A stretch of DNA of 64,000 nucleotides. Source: Sphingobium scionense (lineage in GTDB: Bacteria; Pseudomonadota; Alphaproteobacteria; Sphingomonadales; Sphingomonadaceae). The stretch lies in the NCBI RefSeq assembly GCF_014197035.1, contig NZ_JACIEU010000005.1:62001-126000 (forward strand), in the 5' to 3' direction. Within the stretch, counting starts at the first letter, position 1. Every line of letters starts with the position of its first letter. Below, piece by piece: positions 36,735 to 44,157 of the stretch. The notes below the pieces were generated by a model. It did not search any database. It was not told where the DNA came from and saw only the letters and a program-made list of their open reading frames with translations. A program made the translations under genes and the position numbers.

Positions 36735-38030
36735 TCAGGCCGGCGGCACTTCGGCGGCGGCGCGGGCGGCTGGCCGCCGATATTGGCGCGGCCCCTGGTC
36801 GAGGCGGAAGGGCGACAGGCGCTCGGCGGGCGGTTCCTGTTCCTGGCCGACGATGAAGGCGCGGCCGGTGCGGCCGGTGCCTTCGGGCGCTTCCTCATCC
36901 TCGCCCCAGCGATAATGGGCGTCGAAGGCGGCGATCGGCACCAGCAGCGACCGCTCGCCCATCGTCACCGGCACGATCTCGTCCTGGGCCAGGCGCAGTT
37001 CGTTGGTCATGCGCACGGTTTCGCCCGGCGCGATCGAGACGATCGAATGCAGCGGCATGCCGGTCTCGCCACCGAAGAAATGGCGCAGCAATTCATCCTG
37101 TTGTGCGCCCGCATTGCCCAACAGGCCGCGCACCATGATGTCGCGGGCCGGGCGCTCGCCGCGATTGTGGAGCAACAGCGTATAGCCGATGGTCACGCCG
37201 ATCAGCGAGGAGCGGGCGAGGCTGATGTCGAGGCCCATCTCGACCCAGGGGCGGTCCCCGGCGTCGCTGGCCGGAGCCGATGCCACGGGTTCGGGGGCAG
37301 GCGCTGGTGGTGGCGCTGCTGCTGCGGGGGCGGGCGGAGGCGGTGCGACAGGCGCCTGGGCTGGTCGGGGTGCTGCCGGCACTGGTGCGGCATCGACTTG
37401 CGGGGCTTTCGCCACATGACGGCGACGCATCAGCAGGAATCCGGCGATCACCGCCAGCGCGGCGATTGCGGCGGCGATCCAGGGCCAGCTCAACCCCTGC
37501 GCTTCGGCTTCCTGCGAGGGTTCGACAGTGGTGACGCTGTTGTCGGCCATGACCGGCTCGGGTGAGGGCAGGGCGGCCGGCGGCGGCGTTTCCACCGCGT
37601 TGGCGGCATTGTCCGGTTCCGCCACGGCGGGCGCCGGGCTGGGCTGAGTTGCTATGGTGTCGCGCGCGGCCGGGCGTTCGGTGGGGGCGGGCGTGGGCGT
37701 CGTGCGCGCGTTGCGTGGCGTTTCGGTTCGCGTCGGTGTCGGGCGCTGCGATGCGGGGGCAGGCGTGGTCGCGGGCGCGCGCTGGGTCGGCGCGGGCGTC
37801 ACGGTCGGCGCGATGATCGGCGGCAGCGACGGCGTCGGTGTAGGCGTGGGCGTCGTCGTGCCACGGAACACATCCAGTTCCGGCCCCTGGCGGCGCGGGT
37901 CATCGGCCGGTGGCGGCGGCGCGGCACGCTGCAGATTGACGACCGGATCGCTGCCGGTGGCTTGTTGTGCCAGCGCGGGCGTGACTGCCAGCAGCGGCAG
38001 GACGGAAAGGAACAGACGCATAGACCCCAT
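36735..38030 (-). CDS. Pro/Thr-rich membrane protein of unknown function
   Basis: A 431-residue protein with a signal peptide (residues about 4-22), then a long Pro/Thr/Ala-rich linker (about 35-165). A transmembrane helix near residue 185 ('WPWIAAAIAALAVIAGFLLM') is followed by a basic RRRH stop, then a Pro/Ala-rich spacer and a folded C-terminal cytosolic-side domain (about 285-400). That domain has 'IGYTLLLHNRGERPARDIMVRG'. It has no clear family. Starts at 38030 and 38021 are both possible. It is divergent from queF. Confidence 0.8.
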   Translation of the reverse strand: MGSMRLFLSVLPLLAVTPALAQQATGSDPVVNLQRAAPPPPADDPRRQGPELDVFRGTTTPTPTPTPSLPPIIAPTVTPAPTQRAPATTPAPASQRPTPTRTETPRNARTTPTPAPTERPAARDTIATQPSPAPAVAEPDNAANAVETPPPAALPSPEPVMADNSVTTVEPSQEAEAQGLSWPWIAAAIAALAVIAGFLLMRRRHVAKAPQVDAAPVPAAPRPAQAPVAPPPPAPAAAAPPPAPAPEPVASAPASDAGDRPWVEMGLDISLARSSLIGVTIGYTLLLHNRGERPARDIMVRGLLGNAGAQQDELLRHFFGGETGMPLHSIVSIAPGETVRMTNELRLAQDEIVPVTMGERSLLVPIAAFDAHYRWGEDEEAPEGTGRTGRAFIVGQEQEPPAERLSPFRLDQGPRQYRRPAARAAAEVPPA

Positions 38031-38130
38031 GGCCCTGCCAAGGCAGAAATTTTGCTGAACGCCAGATGAACGGAAGCGCGCGCGCGCCGGACCGATGACA
38101 AATTGCGTGTAATCGACTACATGCGCCCTC

Positions 38131-38583
38131 ATGACCGATACCCCGCTCCATCTCGGCCGCGCCAGCACCCTGCCGCAGCGGCCCGAGGACGCCGTCCTCG
38201 ACTATGTCCCCAATCCCCGTCCGGGCAAGCCCTATCTGGTGCGCTTCACGGCGCCCGAATTCACCTCGCTTTGCCCGGTGACCGGCCAGCCGGACTTCGC
38301 TCATCTGGTGATCGACTATGCGCCCGGTGCGACCATCGTCGAATCCAAGGCGCTCAAGCTGTTCCTGGGCAGTTTCCGCAACCATGCCGGCTTCCATGAG
38401 GATTGCACCGTGGGCATCGGCGAGCGGCTGTTCACCGAAATGCAGCCGATCTGGCTGCGCATCGGCGGCTATTGGTATCCGCGTGGCGGCATCCCGATCG
38501 ACGTCTTCTGGCAATCGGGCGAACCGCCCGCCGGCCTGTGGCTGCCGCCGCAGGACGTGCCGGGCTATCGCGGCCGCGGCTGA
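38131..38583 (+). CDS. queF: NADPH-dependent 7-cyano-7-deazaguanine reductase
   Basis: A 150-residue unimodular QueF that reduces preQ0 to preQ1 in queuosine synthesis. The catalytic Cys is Cys48 in '[10 protein letters not shown]', with Asp55 just after. The '[15 protein letters not shown]' (Glu71) motif binds substrate, and 'HEDC' is present. Length is typical of the short form. No preQ1 riboswitch is seen upstream. It stands alone between a Pro-rich gene and a palindromic repeat. Confidence 0.95.
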   Translation: MTDTPLHLGRASTLPQRPEDAVLDYVPNPRPGKPYLVRFTAPEFTSLCPVTGQPDFAHLVIDYAPGATIVESKALKLFLGSFRNHAGFHEDCTVGIGERLFTEMQPIWLRIGGYWYPRGGIPIDVFWQSGEPPAGLWLPPQDVPGYRGRG

Positions 38584-38592
38584 GCCATACAG

Positions 38593-38660
38593 CCGTTCGT
38601 TTCGAGCTTGTCGAGAAACGGAGGCGCTTGTCGCTTCTCGACTGGGCTCGAAGCGAACGG
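38593..38660. repeat. Palindromic extragenic repeat (REP-like)
   Basis: Outer arms CCGTTCGTTTCGAGC (38593-38607) and GCTCGAAGCGAACGG (38646-38660) pair with one mismatch. Inner arms TCGAGAA (38611-38617) and TTCTCGA (38635-38641) pair perfectly. It starts ten bases after the queF stop. Sequence type resembles dispersed palindromes common in sphingomonad genomes. Confidence 0.75.
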
Positions 38661-38834
38661 AGGAGGGTGCTGGCCCGCCTTCTTGTTGGACGAACGCACA
38701 ACAGGCTTCGACCAACGACATTCTCTTGCGGATAGTTCACTTGACCCCTGGGGGGAAACGGCCGATCCGGTTTGCATGTTGCGCGTGACTATGTCTCATT
38801 GCGCCATCCAAGCCGTATCGGAGTTCCTTCCCCC

Positions 38835-41483
38835 ATGCCCTTGTCGAAAATCCTGCCGTTCCTGATGGCGGCCGCGCCGCTGGCGATCGCCGTGCCCGCG
38901 CTGGCCCAGACCGCGCCTGCCGGCCCCGCCGCCGGCGTCACCACCCAGCTGCCCCGTGGCGCCGCGCCCAGCCATTATGCGATCGAAGTGACGCCCGATG
39001 CGGCGAACCTCACATTCACCGGCAAGGTGACGATCGACGTTACCGTCGCCACTGCCATGCCGGCACTGGTGCTGAACGCGGCCGACCTGACCGTCTCCAG
39101 CGTCACCCTGACCCCGGCCAAGGGCAAGGCGATCACCGGCACGGCCAAGGTGGATGCCGATGCTCAGACCGTCAGCCTCGACTTCGGCAAGCCGGTCCAG
39201 CCGGGCAGCTACAAGCTGACCATGGTCTATGCCGGCATCATCAACCAACAGGCGAACGGCCTGTTCGCGCTCGACTATACGGACAATGCCGGCGCCGCGA
39301 AGCGCGCGCTTTTCACCCAGTTCGAGGCACCCGACGCCCGCCGCTTCGTGCCGAGCTTCGACGAGCCGAGCTACAAGGCGACGTTCGACCTCTCCGCTGT
39401 GGTCCCGGCGGACCAGTTGGCGGTCGGCAACATGCCGGTCAAGGCGACCAAGGACATCGGCAGCGGCAAGAAGCTGGTGACCTTCGGCACCAGCCCCAAA
39501 ATGTCCTCCTACCTGCTCTTCTTCGGCCTGGGCGAACTGGACCGCGCGACCAAGATGGCGGGCAATACCGAAGTCGGCGTCATCACCGGCCGGGGCAATA
39601 CCGGCAAGGCGCAGCTGGCGCTCGATGCGTCGGCGGCGATCCTGCCCTATTATAATGAGTATTTCGGCGTGCCCTTCCCGCTGCCCAAGCTCGACAATGT
39701 CGCGGGTCCGGGCCAGAGCCAGTTCTTCAGCGCGATGGAGAATTGGGGCGCGATCTTCACCTTCGAACGCACCTTGCTGGTCGATCCGCGCTTCACCTCC
39801 GAAGAGACCAAGCGCGCCATCTATGAAGTGGCCGCGCATGAAATGGCGCATCAGTGGTTCGGCGATCTCGTCACCATGGCCTGGTGGGACGATCTGTGGC
39901 TGAACGAGGGCTTTGCCAGCTGGATGGCGACCAAGGTCACCGACAAGCTGAACCCGGAATGGGAAGCCCTGCTGTCGCGCGTCGATGGCCGCGAGCGGGC
40001 GATGAGCCTCGACGCGCTCAAGACCACCCACCCGGTCGTGCAGAAGATCACCACCGTCGATCAGGTGAACCAGGCGTTCGACGCCATCACCTATCAGAAG
40101 GGTGAGGCGGTCATCACCATGCTCGAAGGCTATGCCGGCGAAGATGCGTGGAAGGCGGGCATCCAGTCCTACATGAAGAGCCACGCTTACGGAAACACCG
40201 TCACCGACGACCTGTGGAAGGCCGTCGAGGGCGCGGGTGCCAAGGGCCTGGTCAGCATTGCCCATGATTTCACCAGCCAGCCGGGTATCCCGCTGGTCAA
40301 GGTGGAAAGCGCCCAGTGCCAGGGCGGCAACACCATCCTGACGCTGAGCCAGGGCGAGTTTAGTCGCGACGCCAAGGACAAGGCGCCGCTCAAGTGGAAT
40401 GTGCCGGTCAAGGCGCAGGTGCAGGGCGGCGAGGCGCAGCGCCTGATCCTGCAGGGCAATGGCCAGATCACGCTGCCGGGCTGTGGCGCCTATGTCATCA
40501 ATGCGGGCCAGACCGGCTATTATCGCTCGCTCTATCCCGCCGCCAATATCCAGGCGCTGGCCAAGGGATTCAGCCAGCTGTCGAGCATGGACCAGACCGG
40601 CCTGATGGCGGACAATTTCCAGCTGGCGCTGGGTGGATACCAGCCGATCGGCCTGGCACTCGACCTGGTCGACGCGGTGCCGGTCAATGGCAGCCCGGCC
40701 GTGCTGGCCGAAGTGCCCGGTTACCTGAAGAGCAGCTATGACATGCTGGAGGGCGATGCCGCCGCCCAGGCGAAGGTCGCGGCCTATGCCTCGGCCAAGC
40801 TGACCCCGGCGCTGACGGCCATCGGCTATGATGCCAAGGCCGGCGAAGGACCGCAGGTGCCGGTGCTGCGCACCAGCCTGGTCGCGACGCTGGGCAGCAT
40901 GGGCGACAAGGGCGTGGTGGCCGAGGCCAACCGCCGCTTCGCCGCGCTGGCGACCAACCCGGCCGCGCTCGACGGGCCGCTGCGCAATGTGTGGCTGGGC
41001 ATCATCGCCCAGAATGCCGATCAGGCGACCTGGGACAAGCTGCGCGTCATGGCCAAGGGCGCGCAGAGCGACCTCGAAAAGAGCACGCTCTATGCGCTGC
41101 TCGGCAAGGCGAAGGACGAGAAGCTCAGCCAGCAAGCCCTGGATCTCGCCCTGACCGACGAGCCGGGCAAGACCACCAGCGCCGCGATCATCGGCCAGGT
41201 GGGCGTCGCCCATCCGATGCAGGCGGTCGACTATGTGCTGGCGCACAAGGCGCAATATGAGGCGCTGATCGACGTATCGGCGCGCAGCCAGGCGCTGGCC
41301 CGTCTGGGCGGCGGATCGGCCGACCCGGCGATGGTGACCAAGCTGGACGCCTATGCGACCCAGTATCTGACGCCGGAATCGCGCAAGGTGGTCGACCGCT
41401 CGATTGCCGCGATCAAGACCCGGATCGAGACGCGCAGCCGGTTGAAGGCGCCGACAGCCGCCTGGTTCGCGGGCAAGAAGTAA
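38835..41483 (+). CDS. M1-family zinc aminopeptidase, exported
   Basis: An 882-residue zinc metallopeptidase with a signal peptide (1-24, 'AVPALAQ'). The exopeptidase signature is 'SAMENWG', a variant of GAMEN. The zinc site is His335, Glu336, His339 ('HEMAHQWF') and Glu358 ('LWLNEGF'). A long C-terminal helical domain (ERAP1-like) follows. Start 38835 (MPLSKILPF) opens the signal peptide; the frame further upstream is not protein-like. It probably trims peptides in the periplasm. Confidence 0.93.
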   Translation: MPLSKILPFLMAAAPLAIAVPALAQTAPAGPAAGVTTQLPRGAAPSHYAIEVTPDAANLTFTGKVTIDVTVATAMPALVLNAADLTVSSVTLTPAKGKAITGTAKVDADAQTVSLDFGKPVQPGSYKLTMVYAGIINQQANGLFALDYTDNAGAAKRALFTQFEAPDARRFVPSFDEPSYKATFDLSAVVPADQLAVGNMPVKATKDIGSGKKLVTFGTSPKMSSYLLFFGLGELDRATKMAGNTEVGVITGRGNTGKAQLALDASAAILPYYNEYFGVPFPLPKLDNVAGPGQSQFFSAMENWGAIFTFERTLLVDPRFTSEETKRAIYEVAAHEMAHQWFGDLVTMAWWDDLWLNEGFASWMATKVTDKLNPEWEALLSRVDGRERAMSLDALKTTHPVVQKITTVDQVNQAFDAITYQKGEAVITMLEGYAGEDAWKAGIQSYMKSHAYGNTVTDDLWKAVEGAGAKGLVSIAHDFTSQPGIPLVKVESAQCQGGNTILTLSQGEFSRDAKDKAPLKWNVPVKAQVQGGEAQRLILQGNGQITLPGCGAYVINAGQTGYYRSLYPAANIQALAKGFSQLSSMDQTGLMADNFQLALGGYQPIGLALDLVDAVPVNGSPAVLAEVPGYLKSSYDMLEGDAAAQAKVAAYASAKLTPALTAIGYDAKAGEGPQVPVLRTSLVATLGSMGDKGVVAEANRRFAALATNPAALDGPLRNVWLGIIAQNADQATWDKLRVMAKGAQSDLEKSTLYALLGKAKDEKLSQQALDLALTDEPGKTTSAAIIGQVGVAHPMQAVDYVLAHKAQYEALIDVSARSQALARLGGGSADPAMVTKLDAYATQYLTPESRKVVDRSIAAIKTRIETRSRLKAPTAAWFAGKK

Positions 41484-41492
41484 CGCCTGTCT

Positions 41493-41586
41493 CCCCTCCC
41501 TTCCAGGGAGGGGGCGGGGGGGGGCGAGCGAAAGCGAGCCTCCTTCGGAGGCTACCCACCCCTAACCCCTCCCTGGAAGGGAGGGG
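41493..41586. repeat. 94-bp composite palindromic repeat
   Basis: Perfect 21-bp outer arms at 41493-41513 and 41566-41586. Inside is a further hairpin GCCTCC-TTCG-GGAGGC (41538-41552) and a G-rich tract. It lies between two convergent genes and may also stop transcription. The form is that of a mobilised palindromic extragenic element. Confidence 0.8.
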
Positions 41587-41597
41587 AACAAGGCTGT

Positions 41598-42671
41598 TTA
41601 TCGGGGCAGGCCCAATGCCTTGGCGATGTCGTCCCAGGCGACCAGCTTGAAATTCTGCGCCGCCGCCGCGTTATGGCCATCCTGCGCGATGAACAGCCCG
41701 CCGGGATAGGCCGGGCCGAAATCACCCAGCATCAGCTCGATCCCGTCGGTTTCCTCCGACCCGCCGATCGCGCCGTCGACGACGCGGAAGCGGCCGACAT
41801 AGCTGTCGTCGGACAGGCGATAGGCGACATAGGCATTGTCCCCCTGGCTGGAGACGAGGACATAGCCGTCCTTCTCGCCGATCGGGGCGATGGCGACGCC
41901 TTCGGCATCCATCACCAGATTCTTGCCGTCGGCCGCCGCGATCTTGGTTGGCGTGGCGGAGCCGGTTGCGCGCGCGTCGAAGCGCCACAGGCCGACATCT
42001 TCCTCCGCGACATAGAGAATGCCGGTGCGGTCATCGACGGCGCAGCCTTCCGACTGGGTGCCAAGTTTCATGGTGCGGACAATCCTGCCGGTGGGCGTCG
42101 CGCCGGACGCATCGAGCGCGACCTGGTTGATCGTGCCGTCCTTCAGCACGATGAAGGCGTAGGTCGCCTCCGGTGCCTTGTACAGGCAGATGCCATAGGC
42201 CTCGCCCTTGCCGGCATCGATCTTGCCCAGGGCCGTCAGCTTCGCTGTCATGCTGTCGAGCCGGAACAGGGCCAGCTTGGCGTTCGCCACATCATTGCGG
42301 TCCGACGCCACGACCAGGATGCCGGTCTGGCCGTTCACCGCCACGCCATCGCGCAGGTCGACATTGTTGACCCGGCCGGCGTCCAGGAAATCGCGGGTCT
42401 TGCCGTCCAGGCCATAGACATAGAGGCCGGCCTTCTTGTCGGTGCCGACGATCAGGCTGGCGGCCGGATCGGCGGCATTGCGCCAGATTGCCGGATCATC
42501 GGCCGCATCGGCATTGGGCGTGCCGACCGGGGTGGTCTCGCCGCGCGCGGTGACGTTGACCGCCGGGGTCGCATTGGCGATGCGCACGGCGACCGGCACT
42601 TCCTGTTCTGCGGTGGCGCAGGCAGCAAGTGCAAGCAGGCTGGTCAGGGAAAGGGCGAGACGCTTCGTCAT
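41598..42671 (-). CDS. Beta-propeller phytase
   Basis: A 357-residue lipoprotein-type enzyme: the signal ends in lipobox LAAC (Cys17). The mature sequence is a six-bladed beta-propeller phytase. It begins 'DAADDPAIWRN' and 'SLIVGTDKKAGLYVYGLDGK' and includes 'GCAVDDRTGILYVAEEDVGLWRF' and 'DAEGVAIAP'. Acidic residues in these blades bind the calcium used to attack phytate. It frees phosphate from myo-inositol hexakisphosphate. It is the last gene of a TonB receptor-phosphatase-phytase cluster, 8 bp after the phosphatase gene. Confidence 0.9.
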   Translation of the reverse strand: MTKRLALSLTSLLALAACATAEQEVPVAVRIANATPAVNVTARGETTPVGTPNADAADDPAIWRNAADPAASLIVGTDKKAGLYVYGLDGKTRDFLDAGRVNNVDLRDGVAVNGQTGILVVASDRNDVANAKLALFRLDSMTAKLTALGKIDAGKGEAYGICLYKAPEATYAFIVLKDGTINQVALDASGATPTGRIVRTMKLGTQSEGCAVDDRTGILYVAEEDVGLWRFDARATGSATPTKIAAADGKNLVMDAEGVAIAPIGEKDGYVLVSSQGDNAYVAYRLSDDSYVGRFRVVDGAIGGSEETDGIELMLGDFGPAYPGGLFIAQDGHNAAAAQNFKLVAWDDIAKALGLPR

Positions 42672-42679
42672 GATGGTCC

Positions 42680-44080
42680 TCACTTGCCGCGCGCGACGCA
42701 TTTGCCGCCGTCGGGGCCGATATTGCCGGTGCAGGTGCGTACCGCGATGGTGGGCTCGCTGGTGTTGGTCAGGTGATTGCCGTCCGCCCGCTTCTCCAGA
42801 TCAAAGCCATCATAGAGTTTGCCCGATGCGGTATAGGTGCGGAATTTCAGGCGATCGCCGTCCACGTCCACGACCTGATAAAGCTCGGTCGCCTCGGCCG
42901 TCTTGTCCGGCTGGGTGCGGGCGCGGTCGTTGAGGCCGTACATTTTCGAGCCGGTGACGGAGACGAGATAGACTGGTCCCTGAATTGCACCATCCTTGCG
43001 CGCCTGCGCGGAGGCTTCGCGACCGGCCTCGGACGTCAGGCGGCTGTAGCAATGGTCATGGCCTTGCAGCACCAGATCGACCTTGCGCTTGTCGAAGACG
43101 GGTTTCCAAGCGGCCTTCACTTCCGACGTATCTTGCGGTCGGGCGCATGTGAACACAGGCTGGTGGAACAGCACGACGTTCCATTTGGCCTTGCTGGACG
43201 CGAGGGTGGCGTCCAGCCATGCGGTCTGCTGCGCCATGGTGCCCAGATCGATGGCCGATGTGCCGTCGAGGATGATGAAGCGCACGCCCTGATAATCGAC
43301 AAAATAGGTGGTCTTGAGGCCCGGCACGCCATTGTCGGGCAGGGCGAATTGCAGCGGGAAATAGGGGCCGAGCTTGCGGCTCTCGCTGCCGTCGGGCTTC
43401 ACCACATCGACATATTCATGGTTGCCGGTCGCGGGTAGTTGCGGGACGATAGACCAGTTATAGCTGCCGGCCTGGTTGAACTCGCCCCATTCGTCGTCAT
43501 GGTCGAGGTCGTCGCGCTGGGCGGCGAGATCGCCGGCATGGGCGACCAGTTCGATCCCGCCATTGGCGTGGAAGGCCTGACGAATGACGCGGCTGGCATA
43601 GGTGAGGATGCCGTTCTGGATGTCGCCCAGATAGAGGAAGCGGAAGGGCCTGGCTTCAGCCGCCGCCGTGCGGAATTGCAGCCACTCGCTCCAGCCCGCG
43701 CTGCCCTTCAGCCGATAGGCATAAACGGTGTCGGGCGTCAGATTGTCGAACCGGATCTGGTGGTAGAGGGCCGGGCCATTGGCGCTATCCTTCGCGGTGC
43801 CGACGGGGCCGGTCACGGTCCTGGCCTTCTCCTCCAGCGTCGGGCCGTCGACCGAGATGGCGATCTGCGCTTCGCTGGCGGCCTGGGCGGTGTCGGTGCG
43901 CCAGGCGACGGCCATGCCGCGCGACGGATCGGCGGCGGGCGTCAGCATGATCCGGTCGGGCAGGCTGCGCGCCGCATAGGGCGTGCCGGCGGAGCGGGGC
44001 ACGGACGGGGCGGCGGCCGGCTGGGCGGAGAGCGGCGCAGCGCTCGCCATCAGCAGCATGGTCAGGAACAGTCGGGACAT
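42680..44080 (-). CDS. Purple acid phosphatase-like metallophosphoesterase
   Basis: A 466-residue exported phosphatase with a signal peptide ending near 'PLSAQ' (about residue 19). An N-terminal fibronectin III-like domain (about 40-135) precedes the calcineurin-like metallophosphoesterase domain. Metal motifs are 'YLGDIQNG', 'AHAGDLAAQ', 'GNHEY' and 'GHDHCYSR'. The FN3 plus metallophosphoesterase order is that of purple acid phosphatases. In this cluster it could remove phosphates from partially dephosphorylated inositol phosphates. Gene gap to the receptor is 77 bp. Confidence 0.92.
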   Translation of the reverse strand: MSRLFLTMLLMASAAPLSAQPAAAPSVPRSAGTPYAARSLPDRIMLTPAADPSRGMAVAWRTDTAQAASEAQIAISVDGPTLEEKARTVTGPVGTAKDSANGPALYHQIRFDNLTPDTVYAYRLKGSAGWSEWLQFRTAAAEARPFRFLYLGDIQNGILTYASRVIRQAFHANGGIELVAHAGDLAAQRDDLDHDDEWGEFNQAGSYNWSIVPQLPATGNHEYVDVVKPDGSESRKLGPYFPLQFALPDNGVPGLKTTYFVDYQGVRFIILDGTSAIDLGTMAQQTAWLDATLASSKAKWNVVLFHQPVFTCARPQDTSEVKAAWKPVFDKRKVDLVLQGHDHCYSRLTSEAGREASAQARKDGAIQGPVYLVSVTGSKMYGLNDRARTQPDKTAEATELYQVVDVDGDRLKFRTYTASGKLYDGFDLEKRADGNHLTNTSEPTIAVRTCTGNIGPDGGKCVARGK

Positions 44081-44157
44081 GGGCGTCCTTTCCGGGAAAA
44101 CGGGACTTGCCGGCCGCGCAAGGGCGCGACCGGCAAGCAGGGGAAAAACGAACGGGA

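Noticed and set aside
38031..38130. Possible preQ1 riboswitch ahead of queF
   Set aside because: No CTAG-type pseudoknot or A-rich tail of known preQ1 classes is visible in the 100-bp leader.
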